From positions 1 through 42,984 of the forward strand of contig JAGCGL010000001.1 of the NCBI GenBank assembly GCA_017649605.1: a DNA stretch of 42,984 nt, read 5' to 3'. Shown piece after piece: positions 1 through 8,144 of this stretch. This DNA is from Spirochaetia bacterium (lineage in GTDB: Bacteria > Spirochaetota > Spirochaetia > CADAEX01). The position numbers were made by a program, and so were the translations under genes. The first letter of the stretch is position 1, and each line of letters begins with the position of its first letter. The notes under the pieces were generated by a model, which saw nothing but the letters and a program-made list of their open reading frames with translations, did not search any database and had not been told where the DNA came from.

Positions 1-1
1 A

Positions 2-826
2 ACATTCAAGATTGGTGGACCTGCCCGTTTCTTTGTTGTTCCAAAGGATATTGAATCCCTTAAGAAGGCCAGAAAGATCGCAATCCAAGCCGGCCTGAAG
101 TGCTTTATCCTGGGAGGCGGCGCCAACGTGCTGTTCCCCGATGAGGGCTACGAAGGTGCTGTTATCTCCACCGAAGGGCTTAACCAGATATTCCTTGAGA
201 CAAATGGGCTTCTGCACGCCGGCTGTGGCGCTGCCATAAGCGATGTAGCCCTGTTTGCATCCAAGGCGGGTAGGGCTGGGCTCCAGTTCTTCTACTCCAT
301 GCCTGGCAGCACCGGTGGCGCAATCTATATGAATGCACGGTGCTACAACGCCTCCATCTCCGATGCCCTTAAAGTAGCGGTGTACCTGGACCTGGACGGC
401 AATATCTGCACACTTGATACCGCCGAAGGCGGCTTTGACTATAAGAAGAGCCCGTTCCAGACCAACGGCGGCATTATCCTTGAGGGCATCTTTGCCACCG
501 CAGGTGGCTCTGCTGAGGAGCTCAGCAGGGAGATGGAGGGCTACGAGAAGGACAGGAGGGAGAAGGGGCACTTCGCATACCCCTGCGCAGGCTCTGTTTT
601 CAAGAACAACCGATCTTTCGGACTTCCATCTGGGAAGATAATAGACAACCTGGGCTTAAGAGGTTATACTGTCGGTGGTGCCAAGATATCCGAGCACCAT
701 GCTAATATAATAGTGAACAGCGGCAACGCCACTGCAAAGGATGTGAAAGAGCTTGTCAGCCTTGTGGAGGATAAGGTCAGGGAGGCCACAGGCTTCCAGC
801 TTGAGAGGGAGATCATATACGTATGA
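2..826 (+). CDS. murB: UDP-N-acetylenolpyruvoylglucosamine reductase MurB (5' partial)
   Basis: This enzyme reduces UDP-GlcNAc-enolpyruvate to UDP-MurNAc with NADPH and FAD, the second committed step of cytoplasmic peptidoglycan precursor synthesis. The reading frame is already open at the left edge of the window (TFKIGGPARFFVVP), so the true start lies upstream; a GTG at 128 is internal. At least 274 residues are present. Visible family motifs are the FAD-binding GGGANVL, the PGSTGGAIYMNA segment and AGSVFKNN, which carries the serine that protonates the substrate. The short insert around ARCYNASISD suggests a type II MurB. The stop codon overlaps the mgtE start (ATGA), indicating co-transcription. 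Identification is firm. Confidence 0.95.
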   Translation, partial: TFKIGGPARFFVVPKDIESLKKARKIAIQAGLKCFILGGGANVLFPDEGYEGAVISTEGLNQIFLETNGLLHAGCGAAISDVALFASKAGRAGLQFFYSMPGSTGGAIYMNARCYNASISDALKVAVYLDLDGNICTLDTAEGGFDYKKSPFQTNGGIILEGIFATAGGSAEELSREMEGYEKDRREKGHFAYPCAGSVFKNNRSFGLPSGKIIDNLGLRGYTVGGAKISEHHANIIVNSGNATAKDVKELVSLVEDKVREATGFQLEREIIYV

Positions 827-2181
827 CCACACTGGAATCCATAAAAGAATATCTGCAGATGCTCAACCCCGCAGAGCTCAAGAAGAACCTGAAGGATATC
901 TCCACACAGGATCTTATCGAGAACTGGGACGACCTCTCTGAAGAAGAAGAGAAAGTAATATTCCGCAACCTCCCTCTTGATATGAAGATAGACCTTATGG
1001 ACTCCCTCTCTGCCAAGGATCAGGAGGATATTATCCGGAACCTGACAGATGGCGGAATCACAGGTATAAAGCAGCTCCTGAAGGAGATGGAGCCTGACGA
1101 CCTGGTCGATATCATCCAGTCTGCATCCCCTGATGTGCGCAAGTCGGTATGGGAGAACCTCTCCGATGACGTAAAGAAGGAGATGATCTTCCTGCTCAAG
1201 TTCGACGAGGATGATGCGGCAGGCCTCATGACCCCCCGCTATATCGCCATCAAGTCAAACATCACAGTAGGGCAGGCCCTCAAGTTTATCCGCGGCCAGC
1301 ATGCAAAGGATGTCGAGACCCTCTATATCATCTATGTGGTGGACCAGCTCAAGCGGCTTATCGGCCTTGTATCCCTCCGTGATCTTTTAGAGCACGAGGA
1401 TGACGAGATAATCAAGAATATAATGGAGACCGACATAATCTCGGTAAACGACGATACCGACCAGGAGGAGACAGCCAAGATCTTCATTACCTACGGCTTC
1501 CTCGCAGTACCTGTTGTGGACGAGAACAACGTGCTCCTGGGTATTGTAACCTACGACGATATCATCGACGTTATCCGCGAAGAGCAGACCGAGGATGTGT
1601 ATAAGATGGGTGCGATGACCGGTGAGATCGAGCCATACCTCGAGACATCTATCTGGGGTATGGTCAAGAAGCGTGTCCCCTGGCTTGTTGTGCTGCTGTT
1701 CCTGGGCACTATAACCACCAACGTGCTTGCACATTACGAGAGCATAGTCCTTGGTGCCGCATTCCTCTTCATCTTCATGCCTGTAATAACCCAGACCGGA
1801 GGAAATGTCTCCAATCAGTCATCTGCCCTTATGATCCGCGGTCTTGCCACAGGAGAGATCGGGAGGGGGGATATGTGCCGCATCCTGCTCAAGGAGATGG
1901 TCATCGGCCTTCTCATGGGCTTGATCACCGGTGCCGCAATCTTCTTCCGTGGCGTTCTTTTCCCGCCTGAGATCACTATATTCCAGGGTGTTGCCATAGC
2001 TGTATCGCTGTGCTTTGTAGTTGTCTTCTCCACTGTGCTGGGTGCCTTTGCGCCGCTTCTGATCCACAAGATGGGATTTGACCCCACTGTCATGTCTGGT
2101 CCGCTCCTCTCCACCTTCATAGATGTCTGCGGACTCTCCATCTATTTCGAGATCACCAAGCTCATTCTGAATAAGTTCTGA
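823..2181 (+). CDS. mgtE: Magnesium transporter MgtE
   Basis: This is an inner-membrane Mg2+ channel/transporter gated by cytoplasmic Mg2+. The 452 residues follow the family layout: an acidic helical MgtE_N superhelical domain (about 20-130), two CBS domains (about 135-257, beginning near AGLMTPRYIAIKSN), a connecting helix and five predicted membrane helices (about 275-450). Signature segments in the channel are NQSSALMIRGLATGEI and DPTVMSGPLLSTFIDVCG. Asp434 in the latter corresponds to the conserved pore Asp of MgtE. The start ATG overlaps the murB stop by 4 nt, so translation is probably coupled. Length is normal for the family. No clear terminator follows, only an AT-rich 63-nt gap before asd. 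Confidence 0.95.
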   Translation: MTTLESIKEYLQMLNPAELKKNLKDISTQDLIENWDDLSEEEEKVIFRNLPLDMKIDLMDSLSAKDQEDIIRNLTDGGITGIKQLLKEMEPDDLVDIIQSASPDVRKSVWENLSDDVKKEMIFLLKFDEDDAAGLMTPRYIAIKSNITVGQALKFIRGQHAKDVETLYIIYVVDQLKRLIGLVSLRDLLEHEDDEIIKNIMETDIISVNDDTDQEETAKIFITYGFLAVPVVDENNVLLGIVTYDDIIDVIREEQTEDVYKMGAMTGEIEPYLETSIWGMVKKRVPWLVVLLFLGTITTNVLAHYESIVLGAAFLFIFMPVITQTGGNVSNQSSALMIRGLATGEIGRGDMCRILLKEMVIGLLMGLITGAAIFFRGVLFPPEITIFQGVAIAVSLCFVVVFSTVLGAFAPLLIHKMGFDPTVMSGPLLSTFIDVCGLSIYFEITKLILNKF

Positions 2182-2222
2182 AATTAATGTGAAAAAATAC
2201 TTTTATTTTTTTTCTCTTTATG

Positions 2223-2228
2223 TATAAT
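2223..2228 (+). promoter_or_regulatory. Probable -10 box of asd
   Basis: A perfect TATAAT lies in the AT-rich gap between mgtE and asd. A start about 7 nt downstream would give a leader of roughly 28 nt containing the GAGGAG ribosome-binding site at 2251-2256. No convincing -35 box is visible at the correct distance. Confidence 0.45.
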
Positions 2229-2262
2229 TATCTAACAAATTCATTTGTTTGAGGAGTTTAAA

Positions 2263-3381
2263 ATGATTAAGGTAGGTTTTGTCGGTTATCGCGGCATGGT
2301 CGGCTCCGTTCTCATGCAGAGAATGGTGGAAGAGAATGATTTCGGCGGATTCGAGAAGGTGTTCTTCTCCTCTTCACAGGCTGGAAAAGTGGATAAATAT
2401 GCTGGCGGAGAGACTGGAATTCTCGAGGATGCTTACAATATCGATAAACTCAAACAGATGGATATCGTTGTCACATGCCAGGGAGGCAGCTATACGGAGA
2501 AGGTTTATCCGGAGCTCATGGCTACAGGCTGGAAGGGCTACTGGATCGACGCTGCATCCACACTGCGCATGAACAATGACAGCATAATCATCCTGGACCC
2601 TGTCAACAGACCTGTCATTGACAAGGCGCTCAAGGATGGAATCAAGACTTATGTAGGCGGAAACTGCACAGTAAGCCTTATGCTCATGGGAATCGGCGGA
2701 CTTTTCCAGAACAACCTGGTTGAGTGGCTCACCTCCATGACATATCAGGCATCAAGCGGTGCAGGTGCAAAGAATATGAAGGAGCTTCTGGCTCAGATGA
2801 AGTACCTGGGAAGCGCTGCAGGGGATAAGATCTATGATCCTGCATCCCAGATCCTCGAGGTGGACCGGACAGTTACCGCTGCAATGCGCTCTCCTGAGAT
2901 GCCTGTCGCAAACTTCAAGGTTCCTCTGGCAGGAAGCGTTATCCCATGGATCGACAAGAAGCTTGAGAACGGCCAGTCCAAGGAGGAGTGGAAGGGAGTT
3001 TCCGAGACCAACAAGATTCTCCAGACCAAGAAGATGATCCCTATCGACGGTATCTGCGTCCGGATCGGAGCAATGCGGTGCCACAGCCAGGGTATTACAG
3101 TAAAGCTGACCAAGGATGTGCCGCTGGACGAGATTTACGATATCATCGGTTCTGCAAACCAGTGGGTAAAGGTTGTGCCTAACGAGATTGAGGACACCAT
3201 CAAGTATCTGTCACCTGCTGCTGTTTCCGGCACACTGACTGTGCCTGTAGGAAGGATCCGCAAGATGAACCTTGGACCAGAGTACCTGACCCTGTTCACC
3301 GTAGGCGACCAGCTCCTGTGGGGCGCTGCAGAGCCAATACGGCGTATGCTCAAGATTGCCCTGGAGTATATCCAGAAATAA
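2263..3381 (+). CDS. asd: Aspartate-semialdehyde dehydrogenase
   Basis: Asd reduces beta-aspartyl phosphate to aspartate semialdehyde with NADPH, at the branch point to lysine/diaminopimelate, threonine and methionine. The protein is of the enterobacterial Asd type: an N-terminal Rossmann nucleotide-binding segment ([18 protein letters not shown]), the [10 protein letters not shown] active-site loop with the nucleophile at Cys135 (the same number as in E. coli), and the substrate-binding [10 protein letters not shown] region. The frame is open to a TTG at 2245, but ATG 2263 is chosen because GAGGAG sits 6 nt upstream and the Rossmann strand begins immediately after it. This gives 372 residues. 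The gene appears monocistronic and ends in a strong terminator. Confidence 0.95.
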   Translation: MIKVGFVGYRGMVGSVLMQRMVEENDFGGFEKVFFSSSQAGKVDKYAGGETGILEDAYNIDKLKQMDIVVTCQGGSYTEKVYPELMATGWKGYWIDAASTLRMNNDSIIILDPVNRPVIDKALKDGIKTYVGGNCTVSLMLMGIGGLFQNNLVEWLTSMTYQASSGAGAKNMKELLAQMKYLGSAAGDKIYDPASQILEVDRTVTAAMRSPEMPVANFKVPLAGSVIPWIDKKLENGQSKEEWKGVSETNKILQTKKMIPIDGICVRIGAMRCHSQGITVKLTKDVPLDEIYDIIGSANQWVKVVPNEIEDTIKYLSPAAVSGTLTVPVGRIRKMNLGPEYLTLFTVGDQLLWGAAEPIRRMLKIALEYIQK

Positions 3382-3415
3382 AAAAAAAGCCAGCTTCTTC
3401 AGCTGGCTTTTTTTT
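3381..3415 (+). terminator. Rho-independent terminator after asd
   Basis: A 7-bp GC-rich stem GCCAGCT/AGCTGGC (3389-3395 with 3401-3407) and a 5-nt loop are followed by eight T. The stem is preceded by eight A, so it could also act on the opposite strand. It begins at the asd stop codon. Confidence 0.92.
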
Positions 3416-3418
3416 GCG

Positions 3419-3448
3419 TTGACAACTCTGGCTGGGGAGGGGTAAAAT
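3419..3448 (+). promoter_or_regulatory. Promoter of the repeat lipoprotein, predicted leaderless
   Basis: TTGACA (3419-3424), an 18-nt spacer and TAAAAT (3443-3448) are followed by only 6 nt before ATG 3455. The sole purine-rich SD-like stretch (GGGGAGGGG) lies inside the spacer and would not be in the mRNA. The start point is therefore predicted at or next to the A of the ATG. Confidence 0.65.
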
Positions 3449-3454
3449 TTCAGT

Positions 3455-4570
3455 ATGAAAGCAAACAGATGGCTTTGCCTGTTCTTGGCGATTTGTCTCG
3501 TGTTCACGCTCGCTGCCTGCGGCGGGGGAGGCGGTGGTTCCGATGACCCATCCGGTGGCGGAAACAATGGCGGAAATGGTGGAGGCAACTCTGCTCCAGC
3601 TGGCCCTTGGCTTTGCTTTACTGCAATAGAATCCAATTCTTCTATATCTACTACAAATCAAGGGGGAACTGTAACAAATACCCCTAGCCTTGAGTATTCT
3701 ACTGACGGAGAAACTTGGGAGCTTTTTGACCTTAATAATGTTGATCCAGCAAATAATAAAACAGTCACTTTAGCCAATGCAGGTGATAAAGTATATCTAA
3801 GAGCCACAGGAACCAATGATTCTTTTTCAGAAAATCTAAAATATATAAAATTTAAAATGACAGGCTCTATCGCTGCCAGTGGCAATATAATGAGTCTGCT
3901 GGACAAGGACTGCATCTCTAAAGTAATTCCAAGTAATTATTGTTTTCAGTATCTATTTGGGAATTGCAGTGTTCTTGTAACAGCCCCTGAGCTTCCTGCT
4001 ACAACTTTGACTTATAAATGCTATTACAATATGTTTTGTAACTGTACTGCTCTGACTACTGCACCAGATTTACCAGCAACGACGTTGACTGCTGGTTGTT
4101 ATTGGGGTATATTTTCTGATTGTTCTTCCCTTGCAAAAGCACCAGCATTGCCAGCAACAAATTTGGCAGAGTATTGTTATAGTGATATGTTTCGTGGTTG
4201 TTCTGCCCTTATAACAGCACCAGCATTGCCAGCAACAAATTTGGCAGAGTATTGTTATAGCAATATGTTTTCTGGTTGCTCTGCTCTTATGACAGCCCCT
4301 ATATTGCCAGCAACAGATTTGGGTTTAGCAAATAGTTGCTATGAACGTATGTTTTCTGGTTGTTCTAAGTTAAGCAGTATTACTGTCCATTTTACTAAAT
4401 GGGTTGATGCTTATTGGTCTGATGCTACAGATCATTGGGTTGAGTATGTTTCTTATGGCGGACATTTCTACTGTCCAGGTCCGGGCGCCCCTGGTGGACT
4501 TAATGTTTCTACGAAGGATGAATCTCATGTTCCACCTGGCTGGACTGTACACGATGTGAACGACCCGTAA
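3455..4570 (+). CDS. Surface lipoprotein with 26-residue CYSxMFSGC repeats
   Basis: This 371-residue protein begins with a lipoprotein signal peptide ending in LAAC (lipidated Cys22), followed by a very Gly/Asn-rich flexible linker to about residue 47. Residues about 50-165 look like a beta-rich domain. Residues 180-310 contain four near-perfect 26-residue repeats and a degenerate fifth, with the pattern LPATxLxxxCYxxMFxxCxxLxxAP. The repeat resembles bacterial surface leucine-rich/BspA-like repeats common in gut Treponema and Bacteroidetes, which are often linked to adhesion or protein contacts; no function is proven here. It is not in an operon with asd, being separated by a terminator and its own promoter. 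Codon use in the repeat half is far more AT-rich than in flanking genes, suggesting acquisition or rapid evolution. Confidence 0.8.
   Translation: MKANRWLCLFLAICLVFTLAACGGGGGGSDDPSGGGNNGGNGGGNSAPAGPWLCFTAIESNSSISTTNQGGTVTNTPSLEYSTDGETWELFDLNNVDPANNKTVTLANAGDKVYLRATGTNDSFSENLKYIKFKMTGSIAASGNIMSLLDKDCISKVIPSNYCFQYLFGNCSVLVTAPELPATTLTYKCYYNMFCNCTALTTAPDLPATTLTAGCYWGIFSDCSSLAKAPALPATNLAEYCYSDMFRGCSALITAPALPATNLAEYCYSNMFSGCSALMTAPILPATDLGLANSCYERMFSGCSKLSSITVHFTKWVDAYWSDATDHWVEYVSYGGHFYCPGPGAPGGLNVSTKDESHVPPGWTVHDVNDP
3992..4384 (+). repeat. Tandem 78-bp coding repeats
   Basis: Four units start at 3992, 4070, 4148 and 4226, with a diverged fifth from 4304. The two central units are near-identical at the DNA level: the segment from 4141 recurs at 4219, exactly 78 bp on. 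The period is a multiple of three and encodes the 26-residue protein repeat, so copy number can vary without a frameshift. Confidence 0.88.
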
Positions 4571-4591
4571 TATGGGGTTGCCGGCGGGCAC

Positions 4592-4888
4592 TTATGCCAT
4601 AGCGACTGTTGGTATTTTTGCTATTTCTGATTCCAATTCATATTTGGCGTTGCGGATATCTATGTCATTCTGAATGTTTAGGAAATAGCTGTCAGATACC
4701 CCAAAATATTTAGCCAGCCTTAGGGAAGTGTCAACAGTTATCTTCCTGCGGTCATGGAGAATGTCCTGTATCCTTGATACCGGCACATTAATCCCCTGTG
4801 CAAGCTTATATGCAGATATCTTGTATGGTATCATAAATTCTTCTTTCAGAATCTCTCCCATTTTAGGTGTTTCAATATGTTTTTTCAT
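4592..4888 (-). CDS. higA: HigA-type antitoxin (XRE helix-turn-helix)
   Basis: This 98-residue DNA-binding antitoxin is expected to neutralise the upstream HigB toxin and repress the operon. An XRE-family helix-turn-helix spans about residues 24-68 (ISAYKLAQGINVPVSRIQDI through LRLAKYFGVSDSYF), matching the VapI/HigA subfamily, including the opening pattern HPGEILKEEF-like (KMGEILKEEFMIPYKIS). It lies 9 nt downstream of higB in the toxin-first order characteristic of higBA. It converges on the repeat lipoprotein with a 21-nt gap. The identification as HigA rests on both domain and partner. Confidence 0.9.
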   Translation of the reverse strand: MKKHIETPKMGEILKEEFMIPYKISAYKLAQGINVPVSRIQDILHDRRKITVDTSLRLAKYFGVSDSYFLNIQNDIDIRNAKYELESEIAKIPTVAMA

Positions 4889-4897
4889 TTCTCGCTC

Positions 4898-5179
4898 CTA
4901 ATGATAATCAACTATCTCAAGGTCATAAAAATCACCTAGGTATTCTCTAAAGCAGATACGAAATCTGTCATTTATCCGTATGCTGTATTGCCCTGACCTA
5001 TCTCCATGAAGCAGTTCTAAATGATTGCCTGGTGGAATCCTGAGATCTTCCAACTTTTCAGCATTATCAATCATAATCAGCTTCCTCAATGCAACTTTTT
5101 GTATAGCATTTGGAAACTTTGGCGATTTCTCTTGATAATATATTTTTCTTGTTTCTTTATCTGCAAAACTCTTTATCAT
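4898..5179 (-). CDS. higB: HigB/RelE-family mRNA interferase toxin
   Basis: This 93-residue member of the RelE/ParE superfamily most resembles HigB. The family cleaves ribosome-associated mRNA. The N-terminal MIKSFADKETRKIYY, the central LEDLRIPPGNHLELLHGDR and the closing IRINDRFRICFRE...DLEIVDYH are typical. The conserved basic residues and the terminal DYH are intact, so the toxin looks functional. The start at 5179 matches the invariant MIKSF opening of the family. It is the first gene of the pair. An unusually good promoter directly abuts its start codon (see that entry). The pair sits in an AT-rich patch between asd and smpB. Confidence 0.9.
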   Translation of the reverse strand: MIKSFADKETRKIYYQEKSPKFPNAIQKVALRKLIMIDNAEKLEDLRIPPGNHLELLHGDRSGQYSIRINDRFRICFREYLGDFYDLEIVDYH

Positions 5180-5208
5180 ACTATACCTACTTTGCGTGTA
5201 TATGTCAA
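5180..5208 (-). promoter_or_regulatory. Consensus promoter abutting the higB start codon
   Basis: On the minus strand TTGACA (5203-5208), a 17-nt spacer and TATAGT (5180-5185) run directly into the higB ATG (5177-5179). Transcription started here would begin inside higB codons 2-3 and omit its start codon. A weaker candidate lies upstream (TTGAAA 5276-5281, 16 nt, TATGTT 5254-5259). Confidence 0.6.
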
Positions 5209-5320
5209 TCGGGTAGATTTTGATTTTACCTGATTGAGTGTTTTACTTGTATAAACATAAAAAAATGCGTTTTTGTTTCAAATTTTGAGAAAAAAAGTTT
5301 AAATTTTTTTTAAAAAAGGA

Positions 5321-5758
5321 TTAGCTTTCTCTTTCCAGGTCCCGCTGCTTGATGGTTTCACGCTTGTCGTAGAGCTTCTTACCGCGGCAGATGCCCAGCT
5401 CCACCTTGATGAGGCCGTTCTTCAGATACACTTTTATAGGGACTAATGTAAATCCTTTCTCCTCAACCTTCTTCCGAAGTTTTCTGATCTCTTCTTTGTG
5501 GACTAATAGCTTGCGCTCCCGCTCCGGCTCGTGGTTGTGCAGGTTGCCGAAGGGGTAGGGAGAGATGTGGAATCCGATTAGGTAGAGCTGTCCCTCCTTG
5601 ATCCGGGCGTAGGAGTCTCCGAAGGAGAAACGGTTCTCCCGGAGGGATTTGACCTCGGTGCCCTGGAGCTCAATGCCACACTCAAGAGTCTCGTCTATGA
5701 AGAAGTTGAAGCGCGCTTTCTTGTTGAGGAGAAGCAGTTTTACATGTTCGTCTGCCAT
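5321..5758 (-). CDS. smpB: SsrA-binding protein SmpB
   Basis: SmpB binds tmRNA and is required for trans-translation, the rescue of stalled ribosomes. The 145-residue sequence carries the family's oligonucleotide-binding barrel: NKKARFNFFIDETLECGIEL, GTEVKSLRENRFSFGDSYA and HNHEPERERKLLVHKEEI. The basic tail beginning near LYDKRETIKQRD mimics an anticodon stem in the ribosome. It starts 1 nt after the stop of the upstream PEGA/SUMF1 gene, so the two share a transcript. Downstream is only AT-rich sequence (5281-5320) with T-tracts and no strong hairpin. Confidence 0.95.
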   Translation of the reverse strand: MADEHVKLLLLNKKARFNFFIDETLECGIELQGTEVKSLRENRFSFGDSYARIKEGQLYLIGFHISPYPFGNLHNHEPERERKLLVHKEEIRKLRKKVEEKGFTLVPIKVYLKNGLIKVELGICRGKKLYDKRETIKQRDLERES

Positions 5759-5759
5759 A

Positions 5760-7103
5760 TCACTTCTCCACCAGCACTACTCTGAAGCCTATGAACGGAG
5801 TGACCCAATCCGGGCTCTGGCACCCGCGCACCCAGGCCTGCTTTCCACCACCGCGCACCGCTTTCTCAGCTCCCGGGTAGGTCTCTGGCACATTGTCCTT
5901 ATAGAAAACTTCGGCAGGTGCATACCAGTTGCCGCACCAGTCCCAGAGGGTCTGAGGACTGTCTTTGCCACCCTGGGCATAGGCTTCCCACTCGTATTCG
6001 GTAGGGAGCCGGAATATGTACTTGCCTTTAAGGTCGGCCGGGAGCTGGTCGGTAAGATACTGGCAGTAGGCCTGGGCTCCGTACCAGGATACATTGGACA
6101 CATGCTCCTTGTCGGTGCTCTCCGTGCTGTACTCGATCTTCTCGGCCCACTTCGGGTACGCCTTTACGAACTTGCTGAAGGCATCTTTGGTTATCTGCTC
6201 AGAGATATAGAACTTGGTTATCTGCTTGGTATAGGGTGCGGGGTCTGCCTCGGCAAAGGGGCCGTTCTTCCCCTGGTGGCCCAGGATGTAGGTGCCGGCG
6301 CTCACTTCGGTAAGCTCCATGCCCAGCACGGTCAGGCCGCCGGTCTTTGGGTCGATGCTGGCCACCAGGGCTGGCTGCGGTGTGCCTGCCAGTGAGGCGG
6401 CTGCTTCGCCTATCTTCCCTGGGCAGGCGCACAGGTGGCAGAGGGCGTCGCTTCTGCCACCCAGCAGCCTGATGGCTGCCGCAGCCAGGTCGTTGTTGCC
6501 CTGCGCCGGCAGTTTGCCTTCCTTGAGGAGGGCATAGGCGTTTATGAAATCTTTTAAGAGGTAGTCTGAATATGCGTTTTTAAGGGCTTCCAGCAGGAAT
6601 GCCTCAATCTTGGCCTTGTCCTGGTACTTTACCAGTGCTTTCACCGCCTCGGTCAGCACAGGCTGCGGCTGGTACCGCTCCGAGAATGAGTTTATAAGGC
6701 CGTATGTTGCAAACTCTGTGTATGCGTTCTGAATGATTGCATCGGGCTGTGTCAGCGCCAGCTGGGCACTTACCTTGAGCTTTTTTGGCAGCAGCTTGGA
6801 GCAGAATACGCGCCCCTTCACCTGGATGGGGACCTCTTTCTCCTCAAATCCGTTCTTTTTGAAGGCTATGGTGTAATTTCCCTTTGGGAAGAAGGCTCTG
6901 CACGGGGTGGCTCCCACATAGGTGCTGCCGCTCCATACCGATGTTCCATCTGGATCTGAACTGAAGATTACGACAGAACCGCTGTTCTTCAGACCGGGGT
7001 AAACCAGGAGGAAAAACAGGATTGCAAGGAGGAGGATAGAGTAGAGTATAAACAGGTATTTTCCAGGCTTCATACCCAGAAAATTCTTCAATTTCACATC
7101 CAT
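5760..7103 (-). CDS. Membrane-anchored PEGA and SUMF1/FGE-like domain protein
   Basis: This 447-residue protein has a short cytoplasmic N-terminus, one membrane helix (about 14-36) and an extracytoplasmic remainder. Residues about 41-105 fit a PEGA domain (VVIFSSDPDGTSVWSGSTYVG, PKGNYTIAFKKNGFEEKEV), often a surface or cell-wall-associated fold. A helical middle section (about 105-240) precedes a C-terminal formylglycine-generating-enzyme-like domain (about 255-447) with LPTEYEWEAYAQGG, WDWCGNWY, AVRGGG and FIGFRVV. Only one cysteine lies near the usual catalytic pair (RGCQSPDW), so formylglycine synthesis is doubtful; a structural or ligand-binding role is more likely. It heads the smpB transcript and has a predicted leaderless promoter. 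The specific function is unknown. Confidence 0.8.
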   Translation of the reverse strand: MDVKLKNFLGMKPGKYLFILYSILLLAILFFLLVYPGLKNSGSVVIFSSDPDGTSVWSGSTYVGATPCRAFFPKGNYTIAFKKNGFEEKEVPIQVKGRVFCSKLLPKKLKVSAQLALTQPDAIIQNAYTEFATYGLINSFSERYQPQPVLTEAVKALVKYQDKAKIEAFLLEALKNAYSDYLLKDFINAYALLKEGKLPAQGNNDLAAAAIRLLGGRSDALCHLCACPGKIGEAAASLAGTPQPALVASIDPKTGGLTVLGMELTEVSAGTYILGHQGKNGPFAEADPAPYTKQITKFYISEQITKDAFSKFVKAYPKWAEKIEYSTESTDKEHVSNVSWYGAQAYCQYLTDQLPADLKGKYIFRLPTEYEWEAYAQGGKDSPQTLWDWCGNWYAPAEVFYKDNVPETYPGAEKAVRGGGKQAWVRGCQSPDWVTPFIGFRVVLVEK

Positions 7104-7109
7104 ACTTCA

Positions 7110-7139
7110 ATTATATGAAATTGCTTTATCCCTTGTCAA
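7110..7139 (-). promoter_or_regulatory. Promoter of the PEGA/SUMF1-smpB operon, predicted leaderless
   Basis: On the minus strand TTGACA (7134-7139), an 18-nt spacer and TATAAT (7110-7115) are followed by 6 nt (TGAAGT) and the ATG at 7103. Both boxes are consensus and no Shine-Dalgarno sequence fits, so the transcript should begin at or beside the start codon. Confidence 0.75.
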
Positions 7140-7145
7140 CGGAAT

Positions 7146-8144
7146 ATGAATATGATAGAGTTAAAGCGTATGGAAAGGCTCTACGACGCGCTTCAGCACT
7201 ACACCGAAAAATATCTCACCTACCGGAAGAAAAAGAAGGCAGAGCGCATTGAGAAACAGAAGAATGCAAACCAGATCCTGGACTGGATAAAATCCTTCCT
7301 CTGGGCTGCCATGGTGGTGCTTATCATAAACCAGTACCTGTTCCAGGCCTATATGATTCCATCGGGCTCCATGATGAACACCCTCCTTATCAAGGATCGC
7401 CTTTTTGTCAACAAGCTCATCTACGGTCCCGAGCTTATCCCCGGCATGTGGAAGCTGCCAGGACTCAAGAATCCCAAGAGGGGAGACATCATTATCTTCG
7501 AGAGCCCAACTTACCTTTCCAAAGGGCCTCTTTTCGACATAACCCAGCGCATCCTCTATATGGTGACCCTCTCTCTGGTGGATATAGACAAGGACTCCTA
7601 CGGCGAGCCCAAGGCCCATTTCCTTATTAAGCGGGCTGTGGGAGATGGCGGTGACAGGATCAGGTTCATAAACGGCAATATGGAGCTCCGTCCGGCCGGT
7701 TCCCCCGATTGGATCAAGGAGGCCGATTTCCTCCAGCAGGGCTGTGTTCCTGCGACAGTGCGCCGTCTGGTGGCCGATTCCGACTATCCTCTTATAAAAC
7801 AGGCAGGGGAGGCCGGTGCTTTGTATGACCATGGGCTGGAGGTCTCCGCAACAGACAGGGCTGCCATAAAGAAGCTGGATTCGACTTATGTGGACAACCT
7901 GGCCTTCGCAGAGTTCAGAAACCGTATGAACCACGTGATCGACCCTTCTGATGTGGGAAGCCGTGTCTCCTGGAGAAAGAGCTCCGAGGGGTGGTATATT
8001 CCCGAAGGCTATATATTCCCACTGGGCGAGAACCGGGACAACTCCCGGGACGGCCGTTACTTCGGCCCTGTGCAGAAGAGCAAGGTGCTGGGGCAGGCCT
8101 ATATCATCTACTGGCCTCTTGGAAGAGCCGGGATTGTCAGATAA
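7146..8144 (+). CDS. lepB: Signal peptidase I (longer paralogue)
   Basis: This protein cleaves Sec/Tat signal peptides at the outer face of the inner membrane. The 332-residue protein has a basic N-terminal region, a membrane helix at about 50-68 and a periplasmic catalytic domain. The Ser/Lys dyad is visible: Ser75 in IPSGSMMNT and Lys162 in FLIKRAVGDGG. Box E is present as GENRDNSRDGRYFG. An insert of roughly 100 residues (about 175-280) between the Lys box and box E makes it longer than minimal SPases. The start ATG 7146 is 42 nt from the divergent PEGA/SUMF1 gene; a second in-frame ATG lies 6 nt later. The stop overlaps the start of a second signal peptidase by 1 nt. Confidence 0.92.
   Translation: MNMIELKRMERLYDALQHYTEKYLTYRKKKKAERIEKQKNANQILDWIKSFLWAAMVVLIINQYLFQAYMIPSGSMMNTLLIKDRLFVNKLIYGPELIPGMWKLPGLKNPKRGDIIIFESPTYLSKGPLFDITQRILYMVTLSLVDIDKDSYGEPKAHFLIKRAVGDGGDRIRFINGNMELRPAGSPDWIKEADFLQQGCVPATVRRLVADSDYPLIKQAGEAGALYDHGLEVSATDRAAIKKLDSTYVDNLAFAEFRNRMNHVIDPSDVGSRVSWRKSSEGWYIPEGYIFPLGENRDNSRDGRYFGPVQKSKVLGQAYIIYWPLGRAGIVR

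Noticed and set aside
128..826. A short MurB starting at GTG 128
   Set aside because: The frame is open to the window edge and the upstream residues (TFKIGGPA, GGGANVL) are the conserved MurB N-terminal FAD-binding segment.
3992..4384. Regular 78-bp repeats that could suggest a CRISPR-like array
   Set aside because: The repeats are contiguous without unique spacers, in frame, and encode a 26-residue protein repeat within a lipoprotein.
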